Assembly: GCF_037975245.1 (NCBI RefSeq) | Contig: NC_092569.1 | Location: 6,380,501-6,444,500 of the forward strand | Direction of reading: 5' to 3' | DNA: 64,000 nucleotides | Source: Apostichopus japonicus | Taxonomy: Eukaryota; Echinodermata; Holothuroidea; Aspidochirotida; Stichopodidae | Program-made: the position numbers and the translations under genes | The notes under the pieces: generated by a model | The model's database searches: none | What the model saw: only the letters and a program-made list of their open reading frames with translations | Told to the model about the DNA's origin: nothing | Shown: piece after piece, positions 11,339-23,161 of the stretch | Position numbering within the stretch: position 1 is the stretch's first letter | How the letters are laid out: every line of letters begins with the position of its first letter

Positions 11339-12335
11339 GTGTCAGGCAAGAAAGCCAACAACCCAAAGCAATTAGGGATTTTTTTTTAGCTATATATTAT
11401 TATGGTATTATCATTCAATGTGAGCATGCCGATGTCCAATATTGGTAATAATTTTCTATTAAATGGCAACAACTCCACAAGATCTTTAAAATTTACACAT
11501 AAAAAGAAGAAAAAAGAGCTACTGTTTGCTCTTTTTGGGATTTTATTGACATATTTTCATATCGGACTGGCAAACCATTCAACAATTCCCTGATTGCATC
11601 ACAAAGTTACATCGTTGATGAAATGCGGACTCTATGGCCTTGCAGACGGTTTTCTTGGGTAGCGCTCACCATTTTCCGTACTACTGACAAGTAGGTCATT
11701 CATAGCACCAACGTTTCCCGGTCACGAACCTTGCAAATTACCAGTAACAAGAGCCCGAAGATGGGTCATTTAGTCAAAACCTCTTATTTTCGAGAAGGAA
11801 AATTCAACTAACATCGGAAATATATAAATTCAGATCAACTAAGATATCAATTTATATGCCCCAAACTATCGCGGTAACTACAATATTATAGACTACATTC
11901 AATACGTTACCATCTTCAATAGTATTTAATTAACAGCCAGACAAAAAAAAAACATTATAGCTGTAATATGTTAATGCGTTTCACATTTTCAAAATTCATT
12001 AAAGCACTTAAACAAAACAAATAGAATGTTATTTTAGAAGGCAAATATTACAAATTTGTAATTAATAATTTCATTATATGTATATCCGGGTTGAAAAATC
12101 TACCGATGTGGATGAGCGACGTTTATTACCAAAGAGATAGTGTTGAAGGGTATATGATGAGTGAAATATGAGAAAAAACACAATGGGTAACACATGGTCA
12201 GTCTCCTGCACTGTAGGCTACATGTAAATTTAAATGATTCCGTAATTTCCAGCTTCATCTTGGTGTAAATCATTATCAACGATTATTTCAGAAGAGAGCA
12301 GGTCACTGAACACTCCAGCTCACTTCAACATCAAG
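11339..12335. other. Upstream region of gene B, no element recognised
   Basis: AT-rich DNA before the gene B start codon. I see no convincing TATA box close to the ATG and no coding exon. A short GC-richer part lies around 11620-11760. Confidence 0.4.
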
Positions 12336-12413
12336 ATGATCAGCAAATTGTGTAAAGTTTTTGAAGTTTTTCTTTTCCTTTTGACAACAGGCTGTCTCTT
12401 TTCACATCGAGTG
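12336..12413 (+). CDS. Gene B exon 1: signal peptide
   Basis: The exon encodes 26 residues starting [20 protein letters not shown]: a basic N-terminus, a hydrophobic run, then small residues, as in a secretory signal. A strong GTGAGT donor follows at 12414, leaving phase 0. I chose it because its phase fits the next exon and no other signal-like start is seen before 17302. The link to the downstream exons spans a 4.9-kb intron and is the weakest join in the model. Confidence 0.6.
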
Positions 12414-15400
12414 GTGAGTTTTAGAACTTGACACTTTTTTATACCTCTCACATTATTTAATTAAAATTGCTAGACGTGTTCTTAAGCTCCAGATAATTTT
12501 AAAGCCTCAGTAACATGGTAGAGTATATCGCTATAGGTTAGTAATTTATTTCCTTTCTAGCAGTAGAAGAGATATTCTTGTATTTCTAGTTAAAACTTCG
12601 CAGGTTTTAAAATTTCTAATTGTTAAACACTGACCCAACACTGGAAGATATATAATAATTTTAGCGATATTATTCTGGCCCATACGGTAGTTGATGATTT
12701 TTAAAACATCATTACCTTGGTGAAAAACCATGAACACAAGAAAAAAACAAGTAGTTAATTAAATTCGTCAACGGTATATTAACATTTTAAAGGCAAAATA
12801 GTCATTGACACTAGATTGATTATTTATTGACTCCTTCAGATCAAAGTTAAATACTTTCATTTTATATAGATGAAAATGCAGAGAAGTTTACATATACGGT
12901 TATTCATATTCCATGAAGTAAGAACAAAACAAAATTAAAGTCAAATTTCGAGTTTTTTTTAAGCTAATAATTATGTTAAATATTCTTTTCAACCTTGTGT
13001 AAGAGACAATCGAAATATCTTGCATCAGTATGGTTAACTTGTGTGTAACAACTTTGAGATAGGAAGTATGTTAAAGATCGTGACTTTCAAAGAATTGTAC
13101 GTTTATATTTTTTATTTTGTTCATAACTGAACACAAAAACTTAACTTTCCTTCCGACAGTAAATCTGAAACTTAAAAATATCCAAAATATGTTAAAGCTT
13201 CGCGTTGAATTCATTCGTGTATTATCATAACTTCAAACAAGATTTTCTTAATCAAACGAAACATGGTATCATTAATACTTATTTTATAAACAGGGCGAAT
13301 GACAAATACTCAAACAAAAAACTTGATTTTACAATTGAAATATAGTAGTTTCTCAAATTAATAAAAGTATTAGTAAAAATATACATAAAGGGACATAATC
13401 GAATATAATTGTGCCAGTTTAATTTACTTAAAAATAACGGATAACAGGATAAGCTCTCATCAAGTAGTTTTAATCAAATTATTAATCGATTCAAGTTTAC
13501 AGAACTGACTTTTTTAAATCGTGTTTCATCTCTAAACGACATTATGTCATTCTCTTCTCAATATGAACTTTTAGACAATGGTATCATAATATATTGGCGC
13601 AAGATCCTAGTCGATGAAACTAAGTTTGCTGTCATGTTTAAAGTTAACTGAAAATTTATTCCAAGCATTATTAAAAAAGAATCAAAGATGCAAAGTTCAT
13701 AAGAAAGCGTCCCAATTTTTTTCCTTCAAAATAGCAAGCTATTGCATCCCCCAATATATATCACTGATATTGTCACACAATTTGTTTTTCATTATTTTTA
13801 ATTTTATATTATTCCGATCGTGGAGTTAAGCAAAATAATCAAATGTTAAATGATATTATTGAAACAAGCAGTAATCTCTATTCAACATAACTGTTTATTA
13901 GTATACGCTTTAAGCCATTTAATGATAGTACAGAAACTTACAATTCTAAATAATTTGCTACTCATCGAACGCTATCTAAGTTTCATCATCCTACTAATGT
14001 GTTTCTTACCTCTTTCTACACTTTCAAATTGTTGGCAACATCAGAACCTTAAAAGCCTATTCATATAAGTGACGCTATATCTACGCATGCTAATGAGAGC
14101 TAGCTATACCAGTCTCAGGCTCTGACATTTCTCCTCTCTGCTTCGTTGATATCATACTTTAATTGAAAGCAGTTTCTTGTTCTTAAAACAAGTTAAAAGA
14201 TCCAATTTTCATATCTCTTTGTGAAATCCTTGATTTGGGGTTAGAGAGGATATGATAAGTATAAAACATATACTCTAGTTCTGTGTTTCTTTTTTACTTT
14301 GTAATAAATCTGTCAATAATAGTTTTACTTGCTGGGATCAATAGCTTAGGTAAAAGTCCTTTCTAATGGATAGAGCAAGAAACAAACAAGTCGCTCAAAC
14401 AACAGTTTGTAAGAACTAGAAAATTGTGTTGAAAATATACGACATTTTAACATATTCGTGCATTGTAGTGACAATTAATCGTTTGGTATTTTGTCAGATC
14501 ACTTCAAACTGTTATCTGTCGTAAAACGTTTGAAAATAGCAAATCATAATTTCTAGAAAAAAACGTACTTCGTAATTTTTACTTTCGGTTGCTTATTCTG
14601 ACGTCTATTCACTGATGTCTCACAATTATGAATAGCGATTTGTAAAGATTGAAAAATATGATTCGTAAATGGTAAACTTTATTGGCACTTGAAACGTTAA
14701 GTGATACATTGAGCAAGCCTTCAACGTTTTTCTCTTCATTGCTATTTTATAAGACGTAAAGCTCTTTTCTTCAGCAGTCAACAGACAAAAGACAAATGCA
14801 AACATTATTCCGTAAAGAAATAGAATATTTAGAAAAAAATGTAATTCCTCTGCGGTGTGCCTTTACGCATGTGACATACAACATCTCTAGTATATAACTT
14901 TGATTTGCTTAAACACGATTGCACAGTATTGAAAATATCAAAACTGTGTAAATCTATTTGTAATTTATATTGCTGGGAACATATGTGTAATAACAGTATT
15001 CAGAAAATGTAACCTTGTCTCCTCAACAACACGCATGTAAAATTTGATCGATTGTGCAACAATTTTTACTACAGCAATTTCAATCCTATTTGCTTTCGAA
15101 GTTAAGCATTTTATTTATGCTTGAATTAGAACTTCCCATGACGCAGTTTGTGTCGACCAAATGATAGTCTTGTCAACAAAATCGACTTATAGACAGCAGA
15201 GTTTAATGATGGCTAAAATCGAAGTAGAAATTAAACTCATTTAAAAGTGAATTTGCGCTGAATCGCTAGCAGGGAATGATAACAGATCAACTTGTTTAAA
15301 GTTCATTTAAACCCTTCAATTGGTCGAAATACTGCACAAGCAATTTCTGTTACACATTTCATGTTTTTCCCCTAAGAGATGTTTTTTGACTTTTCATTGA

Positions 15401-18400
15401 GGCTTTGCTTTATGGTCCTAATCAATTCCCTGAAGAATATGGAAAGGGGCATTCCGATGCCAAAAATTGCGAGGCTTACTTCAAGGACGAAAATGTATGA
15501 CGCTATATTAGTTATAACCCTATTTCAATATTTGTGTATTCTGTATGTGTTTTTGTTTAATCATGAAATAAATTTAATTCATTTAGTTAGAGCACTGCAG
15601 TATATCGGTGGATGCAATTATTTCATGGAACATATGTTTTGTAAAACGTTTACTATTATGATATTGTTGTTCTTGTCTGCTTGTACGTACCGTACACAAC
15701 TCAATGGAAGTATCTGTTTGAATTTGATTCAGTCATTTCCGCTGTGAGATGAATTTCTATTTAAATTGATCTCTTAGAGAATAAAACCGTTCCCTAGTTT
15801 CGAACGAAATCGGGAAACTATATTATAGTGCATTATAGCTCTATATTAAAGTTCACACGTTATTGTTATGGTGACACCCCTGAGTGTTATTCTTAGACAA
15901 AGGTTTATATATTACAAAAAGTAAACCGAAAAAAAGTGAATTACAGAATGTAGGATTTTCTTTTTAGATCAGAAAATAGTCAAATCGTTAAATCATTTTG
16001 AAAAACTTCTATCACGGACAATCCCTGTAGATGACTTCTTTAACTTTAATTGTTAACAAATATATTTTTATTAACAATTAAAGATTAATGTAAATATCAA
16101 TACAGCTGAATATTAGTTGGAAAGCAAAAGGGAACGTGTTTCTAGGATATGGTGCATTTGGAACGAAAGTGGTGAGAGCACGGTTGCCTCATACATGAAA
16201 TATTATAAACAAATATTCTCTACAATATCTCTGTTGGCTAATTTAGGGTTCTCGTTGTAATACTTGATACTACTATTAATGGGCTCTTCCCAGCGCCGGC
16301 GTTCTCCCACTGAAAAATTATGTTACTGCACGGACTGTTATTACAAGCGGTTTAAGATAGAGAACTTGGCAAATCGATCTGAGTATTAACATATTAATAA
16401 ATATTGTACTTTTAGTGTCTGTTATTTAAAACAACTTTCAAATTCAGTTTTTGTCTCTTCAAAGGAAAAGGAAAAATCTCGTTTATGGTTTATTCTTCTC
16501 TCAAAGTAAATCATTGTATTTTCGTGATTTTAATTTTACTGCCAGTATAAGTATTGTGATATATTGTTTCAGCTTCCCCAAACTGAATTATTAGCGCATT
16601 GTGTTAGTTTAATTTGTGCAAACCAGGATATTATTGTTATATTATACTTTCTTAAGTTAAAGAGGCATAGGTACATATCAATGTACTAGATGGAAGGTCC
16701 ACATCAGAGTAATTGAGTCTTACCTAGACGTGTGTGTCTAATGGCTTTGTCACGCATCTAATTCAAATATGCGAAATTCTATATATTAACTTCTTAATTT
16801 TATACAACGTTGTTAGTATCGATGTGTATTAGGGTGAAAGTTTTCTCGCTGAATAATTATTTGTTTCAAATGATATACTCTCCTTATAATTTTTTTTTGT
16901 TATACTGTGTACATGTCAATGGCTCTATATTTACTATCAAAAGGAAGTTAAATAATTGGACGTTAACTGGATACGAGTTTGGTCAACGGATTTATCATTC
17001 GAAACAATAGTATGATTAATCACCATTACTGGCAGTCATTATCATTGTCACATTGTGAACTAGAAGTTACAAGTCGCTCCCCAACCCACTTAACCCTTGT
17101 TTTGTTTCAAACACAACGGTATTGTCATCACAAACCTACTAACACAAACAAACACCCAAATTCCCGTCATGTGTAAGACAGTTCTGATAGTGAGCCATAT
17201 ATGCTCTAGTTTACTTTATAATACTATTATATAAAATACATGAATACGTTTACTAGCCATTCAACTGAGCTGTTACTTTTTGTATTATTTCCGTTTGACA
17301 GGATGCTCTAGAGACAATCAATGATGTCACCGGTGATAGTAGTTTCGGTAAGTGATTTTATATTTATGCTGTTACTTCCTAAGCGGTCGTTATTACCGTT
17401 CAGTAATAACTATGTTAATGTTTATGAAAGGGTATATTTTACACGGCACCATTTGAATCGAACGTTTTGTGTACTTCCAACGGACAGATGGGTATCAGCA
17501 GGGAGTTGTTATGGACAGGGAGTTGTTATGGAAAAAACAGCGGAAACATTCATTACACCGTATAAAATACGTTGAATCATTGGATTCATCGCATGTAACT
17601 GGGACATAGGCTGTGGTAATTATATGTAACCTAAAATACCAATGTGACTCAGCTCACAAAGAAATCCAATTTTGTTTAAACGTACTAGGTTCGTCGTATT
17701 TCTTCTATCAACAATCGGAATACCCGAGAGATTGCAGAGAAGTCCAGGAGCAATGTTCATTCGATAACTCTACTGGTGTCTTCGTGATCAAACCAGATGG
17801 CTGTCTAGAGCCTTTTGAGGTTTACTGTGATAACACAGACAGAACTGGTGGATGGACGGTAGGTCTCAACTTTCTCAACTAGGGTTCACTTTACAAGTTT
17901 CTTGTCATCTTTCTTTGGTAAGAGTGGATGTCGGGAGGGGATCATAGCATATATCATAGCATATAGGCTGTCAAATGTATCTAAATGTAATTATCAGGCT
18001 TAAATTTAAGACAAACGTTAAATATTTCCCTCATTGTGGTTTGCACTCTTTTTAAAACAGAACCTGCATCCCCGATTGGACATTGGTGCCCGACAATTCC
18101 CTCGCCAAACCTTTCTCCCCATTCTGTAGATTCGTACTAACATTATACACAATATGTGCATCCTGATATAAGGCAGTACACAATATTTGTCAAAAGAGTG
18201 GTTTCTAGTGACGTTCATTACACATAACCTGCTTAGAATTCAGTTTCTAAATCATTAACACCATTAGGTAATACAGCGTCGCATTGACGGTTCCATCGAC
18301 TTCAGCCGTGACTGGGACAGCTACAAGTCTGGCTTCGGCTTTCTAGCTCAGGAATTCTGGCTCGGCAATGACAAACTTTCTTACTTGACCAATCAAAAGA

Positions 18401-21400
18401 AGTATCAATTTGTGATTGAGATGACTTTATCAAACGTTTCCTTCATCCGGGTTTCTTAGGACAACTTCCGCATTAGTGATGAGTTCAGCAACTTCAAGTT
18501 TGTCAGCCTCGGACAGTTCTCTGGAAGAACAGGTAAGTTATATCAATATTTCTGCTTAATATCCTTATGTGTGTTTCCCTTAGCTGAGGTTTCAGGTCAA
18601 ATTACCTCTAGTTCTCTACAGATGACAATTTGGAATTCATAAAGCCCTTACAGGCGCGGATTCGGGGGTCTGTGGTTGTACCCCACCCTCCCCTCTAATT
18701 TCAATGTCACATTAAAAAGGTTGTAGTTATTGGAAAATTATTACGTAGAGACCGAGTGTTAGACATAATTTATAGCCTAATTATGCCTTCAATTGTGCAA
18801 TTTAATCTCTAAAACCTTCTTCTTTTCTGGGTGATCCTCCTATTTTTGAATCTGCTCTCAACAACAATGAGCCACGCCCTATACTGTCGTGGATCTGCTA
18901 CTGTTTCATCATTCACTTATATAACTTCCACCTTCATTTTGAAATTTTTATTACTATTTGGTGAGACTGTAACTTCATGAAATTACTCCTTCTTTTTCTG
19001 GATGACAACTAATGAATTCAGTTATTCAGAAAAGCAGTTGTCATAAATGTTTAGAGCTTATCTGAGAACAATAAGAAGCTATGATCATGTCGCTAGAGAA
19101 CATTTACACCCGGCCATGTTTTGCTTTCCTGATGGCGTGTGTAGTTAAATCGGCTATTAACACAAGTTTTACAGCATGGTCATTACAATGAATATACATA
19201 ACGGAGTTTAAATCATCATAATGTTTCAATTTGAGGTATTTTCTTAAACCTACCGACATATTTCATCCTGCAGACGTAATAACTATGTGCCCCTACAACA
19301 TGGTCTATAGAAACTGTAGTATTTCCTGTCAGCGGACTTGTGGTGCTCCAGAAATGTGTCAGGCTGGGGTCTGTAATGAAGCCGAAGCCTGTGTTTGTTC
19401 CGATGGATACTTCATGAAGGAATCAGACTGTGTACCTCAAGAACAGTGTGGATGTTACGCATCAGAGGGACAAACAGTTATTCCAGTCAGTTGTTTTTCA
19501 TTTCATTTGTCTAACTTTTGGGCAATCAAATCTGCGGGTATATGTCAAAGACTGTGCAATGTGACAGTTTTCCAACAACGTTAAAGTTCACGAATCTTTT
19601 CCATAACGACAGTCACTGTTCATACTGTTTATAGTAAAAGAATGAGCGCAATATAAGTCCAATCAAACTCCAATATATAAATTATAAGTTCATTTAACTA
19701 TACAGTTATAGGAATACCTGTAAAATTATAATATACTCCGCGTAGAGAATTTTAGTGCTTAACAAGACATAAAACCGAACATTATTTACCATGAATGATA
19801 ATAAACCCACCATCAGGCTAAAAATGCAAACTGTAACTGTAAAAAGGAAAGTAAGAATTAATTTTGTTTTTCAGGAAAGTGGCTCTTACGTGAACCTTAA
19901 CTGTTCAAGAAAAGGTGTTTGTACCGACGGGCAGATCACGTGGGATGAAGCATATGCATGCAGTCCTAACGCAGTTTGTGACGACAGGGACAACATAACA
20001 CAATGCTATTGTACTGGTGGCTACAGAGGAGACGGTGAAAATTGCACGAGACCACCTAAAGATTGTCAGGAAATTTACGATGATGAATCTAGGGACAACG
20101 GTATATACAAAATCAAACCAACCGGCTGGACTGGCGAGGCTTTTGAGGTTTACTGCAACATGACAGATGGAGGAGGATGGACGGTAAGTCATTCCATAAT
20201 TAACACCCAATGCTATCTGTACTGATTACACTGTACAGATAATGCATTGCAGTAAGCTTCACTACCTACAGTGTATGACATTGTACCACAATGACCACAC
20301 TATACTATACTACACTGCACTAAAACAAATACACTAAATTACCCTTGCTGCTACTAAAATACAATGCATTAAATTGCTTTACAAAGCACTAATTCTACAC
20401 AAACTACAAAAGTGATAGAGTATAGCCTACATTTTGAGGGATGTAGTAACTTGACATATCACGTGTAAATCACAAATTTGTATAGTGATCGTTATTGATA
20501 CAAGTTAATACATAACCATGGATAATCTTGCGTATTGGATTTGCTATGAACTACATTTGTCATATATCAAAAAATTCTGTTCCATCCTACATAGAATACA
20601 AAACGACGAATTAAATATGCAAATAGGTTATATTATTTTTGTGAAAACATAATGAAATGTATTTTCCGTAAGAAATATAACCACTCTGAATCCATTTCTT
20701 AGCATCTGCTTCCTCACGTTTCAGTGATACCTTCGAAGCGATCTGTGATTTTGTCAGATTTTCATTTCAGGCTTATATCTGCAGTGGAATGAAATATCTA
20801 CATAGTGTACACTTCTTTAATGACAATGTTTCAACGAGGTTTTTTCTTTATCAGTTCCTTCAAATTCGTTTAAGTGAACGTTTTTCATCTTCAATGTTTA
20901 TTTGATTATTGACAATTTCGTCAATATTTTTCCATATTTGGTCATGACAAAAGTTTTCCTCTTATTCACACATTTAAACAAAGGTTTTTCAACGTCGTTT
21001 GGATGGAACCGTGGATTTCTACCTCGGGTGGGACAGTTACAAAGAAGGTTTTGGAGATTTAGACCACGAGTTGTGGCTTGGAAATGATAAACTTTCTACC
21101 TTGACAAGTCAAAAGAGATATGAAATCAGGATTGATATGGTGAACAGAGATGGTACTCCATACTACGCCAAGTTTGACTACTTCCGGATCAATGACGAAA
21201 GCGATAAATATCGGTTATCTCAACTAGGAACCTACAGTGGAACAGCGGGTTTGTTACAATTTATTTGGTTACATACACATCCTTAAGATATCTTCACAAT
21301 TCTACAAGTATAAATGCTTTAACGGTGTGCGCATGGTTAAATGTTCTTTATCGTGTATTGTCCTTGGGATGTCATATTATAAGGTTTTCCTACATATAAT

Positions 21401-22451
21401 TGACCGAAGACTTGAATAAGTGAATGATTTGCAGTGATAATGCAAATATAAGAACATGATGATGATGAGTAGATGGGTTGATTTATGTTATCCTTCCTTT
21501 CATAAATCACTAAAACAAACACCATGTCTCTGTTCCGATTTCAGACCTACCCATATACACTACAGCTAAATACGGACATATCCAAACACGTCCAAGCAAC
21601 AATCTTGCACCATGAAAACAATACTTTCTTCGAATATACATTTGCACACAATCTACATTAGCATCATCGAACTGTATCAGAAGGGCAAAACCAAGTTTTA
21701 GGCCACAGTGTTTGGTTTTGTGTAATTTAGTCATACCAATGATGCCGTATCAGTCATCATGACTTTAGTACGTTTTATCCCATTGAAAAACAATACGAAA
21801 TTTTTGATACACCTACTGACACGTCAATTCTTTAAATGGAGTATTAATTACTTCATGTTCTTTTTATGTATTTTTGTTTAATTTTTTGTACTTAATTATT
21901 AAATGTTACAGCATGTGTGATTTCAGCAGTACCGATTATGATAAGAAATATGATAATTATTATTACTAAACGATAAAAAACATTATGGAAAGAAACTAAA
22001 AAATAATACAAGATAACATTTAATTTGCAATTATTGGAATAATGAATTATAAACGATAGTTAATTAATGAAACTCTTACTAAATAAAACTCTTAACGCCG
22101 CTTTTTATTTCAGCAATTTCAGAAGGTCTTATCTTCAGTAACATTACATGGAACGCCAACTGTTCTTTTCTTTGTCCTCATTTTACAGACTCTCGCAGCA
22201 ACCCTGATGGTTATGCTCTTCGTTATCATCTCAACTACAGGTTCACTACCAAAGACAATGACAACGATGGGTATAGCTCCAACTGCGCTGTTCCTTATCA
22301 CGGTGCCTGGTGGTACCATAGTTGTACCTACTCAAACCTCAATGGAGACTACCATGCCAGCCGAGGTGCTGAAAGCAGTCCTCATTGGGACTACTTACCC
22401 GGCAACTACTTCAACATCAAATACACAGAAATGAAGCTTCGTCCCTTTTAG
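12336..22451 (+). CDS. FReD gene B: secreted TIL-EGF-fibrinogen protein (possibly damaged)
   Basis: Eight exons fit by splice sites and phase: 12336-12413, 17302-17347, 17689-17858, 18268-18532, 19274-19485, 19875-20183, 20984-21248 and 22189-22451. The order is signal peptide, short acidic linker, two-thirds of a fibrinogen domain, TIL, TILa/EGF, complete fibrinogen domain. Read through all exons, a TAG at 18457-18459 ends the protein after 161 residues. Exons three and four together are 435 nt and in phase 1-1, so a transcript that omits both is open throughout and would encode 390 residues, giving the ordinary SP-TIL-EGF-FReD layout. Whether this happens is unknown. The gene shares its 3' half with gene A by segmental duplication. 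Confidence 0.65.
12414..17301. other. Long AT-rich first intron of gene B, no feature
   Basis: The sequence is AT-rich with many stops in all frames. Random open frames (for example a 122-codon one at 15379-15747) show no domain and lie in low-complexity AT-rich DNA. A short inverted repeat of TTAACTTTAATTGTTAA type lies around 16039-16085. No exon or transposon is recognised. Confidence 0.5.
17302..17347 (+). CDS. Gene B exon 2: short acidic linker
   Basis: A 46-nt exon after TTTGACAG, ending at GTAAGT, phase 0 to 1. It encodes [15 protein letters not shown] plus one base, plausibly the mature N-terminus after signal cleavage. It has no domain. Confidence 0.55.
17689..17858 (+). CDS. Gene B exon 3: start of first fibrinogen domain (A1)
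   Basis: The acceptor CGTACTAG at 17688 gives a phase-1 start that fits the preceding exon; the exon ends in phase 0 at GTAGGT. It encodes a short Tyr/Gln-rich lead, then [38 protein letters not shown], the usual opening of a fibrinogen domain with its first disulfide pair. An extra cysteine pair, QC and GC, is present relative to the second domain. Confidence 0.75.
18268..18532 (+). CDS. Gene B exon 4: middle of first fibrinogen domain, premature stop
   Basis: A 265-nt phase 0-1 exon, homologous to 121-385. Motifs [17 protein letters not shown] and [15 protein letters not shown] are intact. At 18457-18459 the codon is TAG where gene A has TAC (Tyr of YDNFRI), a single base change. The rest of the exon stays in frame. 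No C-terminal fibrinogen exon follows before TIL. Confidence 0.75.
19274..19485 (+). CDS. Gene B exon 5: TIL domain
   Basis: A 212-nt exon, phase 1 to 0, nearly identical to 1128-1339. The few coding changes include the Gly-Tyr-Phe-Met variant in [11 protein letters not shown] and CGCYASEG in place of CGCYESEG. All TIL cysteines are kept. Confidence 0.85.
19875..20183 (+). CDS. Gene B exon 6: TILa + EGF-like + fibrinogen start
   Basis: A 309-nt phase 0-0 exon. The protein is essentially that of 1730-2038: [58 protein letters not shown]. Strong coding conservation after duplication argues that this part is or was recently functional. Confidence 0.85.
20984..21248 (+). CDS. Gene B exon 7: middle of second fibrinogen domain
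   Basis: A 265-nt exon, phase 0 to 1, with the same purine-rich acceptor AACAAAG and the GTTTGT donor as gene A. It encodes [50 protein letters not shown]. Confidence 0.82.
22189..22451 (+). CDS. Gene B last exon: C-terminal fibrinogen subdomain
   Basis: A 263-nt exon from TTTTACAG to TAG at 22449-22451. It encodes [17 protein letters not shown], then the complete calcium loop [25 protein letters not shown], and the end [13 protein letters not shown]. The acidic residues of the KDNDND run fit the calcium site known in ficolins and tachylectin-5. The Trp-Trp near the second disulfide lies by the ligand pocket in those proteins. Confidence 0.85.
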
Positions 22452-22547
22452 CTGGGAATACGAGGGATGTGTAGACAAAAATGCGAATTTTATTTGACTG
22501 AAAATACGGATAGAGAAGTCACGTGACTGATAATGAAAACAAGTCGC

Positions 22548-22553
22548 ATTAAA
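22548..22553 (+). other. Probable polyadenylation signal (ATTAAA), gene B
   Basis: This hexamer lies 97 bases after the stop and is conserved with gene A (4423-4428). Confidence 0.45.
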
Positions 22554-22744
22554 GTGCTGGAAAACAATGCCAATTTTCTCCAATGATGACGCTTATGCAT
22601 ATCAAAATATTTCAACGCAAAAAATCGTAGCAATGGACATGTTTCTTGTTCTATTATCCAAGTTTGCATGCTTATAAGAAATTGAACGGTGAATATTCCG
22701 AAACATAAATTGAATTATAAACTTGAAAAAAATCCTAATATTAA

Positions 22745-23153
22745 CAGTGGCGTAGCTAAGGGGGGTGGGGGGTCAAGGAAGGGCACGTTCCCGGGCGCCG
22801 GGTTTAGCAGGGCGCTGAAATGGGAGAATGGGAGTTTTAAAAAAAACACTTTTTAAAAAAGAAATACGAAATTGATGTTTGTCGTCAGGCATGAATATTT
22901 TCCAGTTACTAATAAGAATCTGAACTGAATGTAGCTGCTTTTATTAGCAAATTTATAGATTGTGATTTCTTTTCAGACCACTTCGACCGTTTTTCTTTGT
23001 TCTACATTCTGTTCTGTCTTCTGCAATGACTACATGTCACGGAAATTTCGGGTATTTCAATACACAGTTTCAAGGCAGTAGATTTCGAAAGGTGGAAATG
23101 TCATAGGCGTCAATTTTCTACTCTTGCACCCAAAACCTCTAGCTACGCCACTG
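22745..23153. mobile_element. hAT-like MITE, second copy with internal deletion
   Basis: The CAGTGGCGTAGC / GCTACGCCACTG ends and the AATATTAA target duplication (22737-22744, 23154-23161) match the element at 4619-5154, at the homologous site. It is 409 bp instead of 536; the missing part is the G-rich right interior. Confidence 0.8.
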
Positions 23154-23161
23154 AATATTAA

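Noticed and set aside
15379-15747. 122-codon open frame in gene B intron 1
   Set aside because: AT-driven hydrophobic composition, no domain, no splice support, intronic position.
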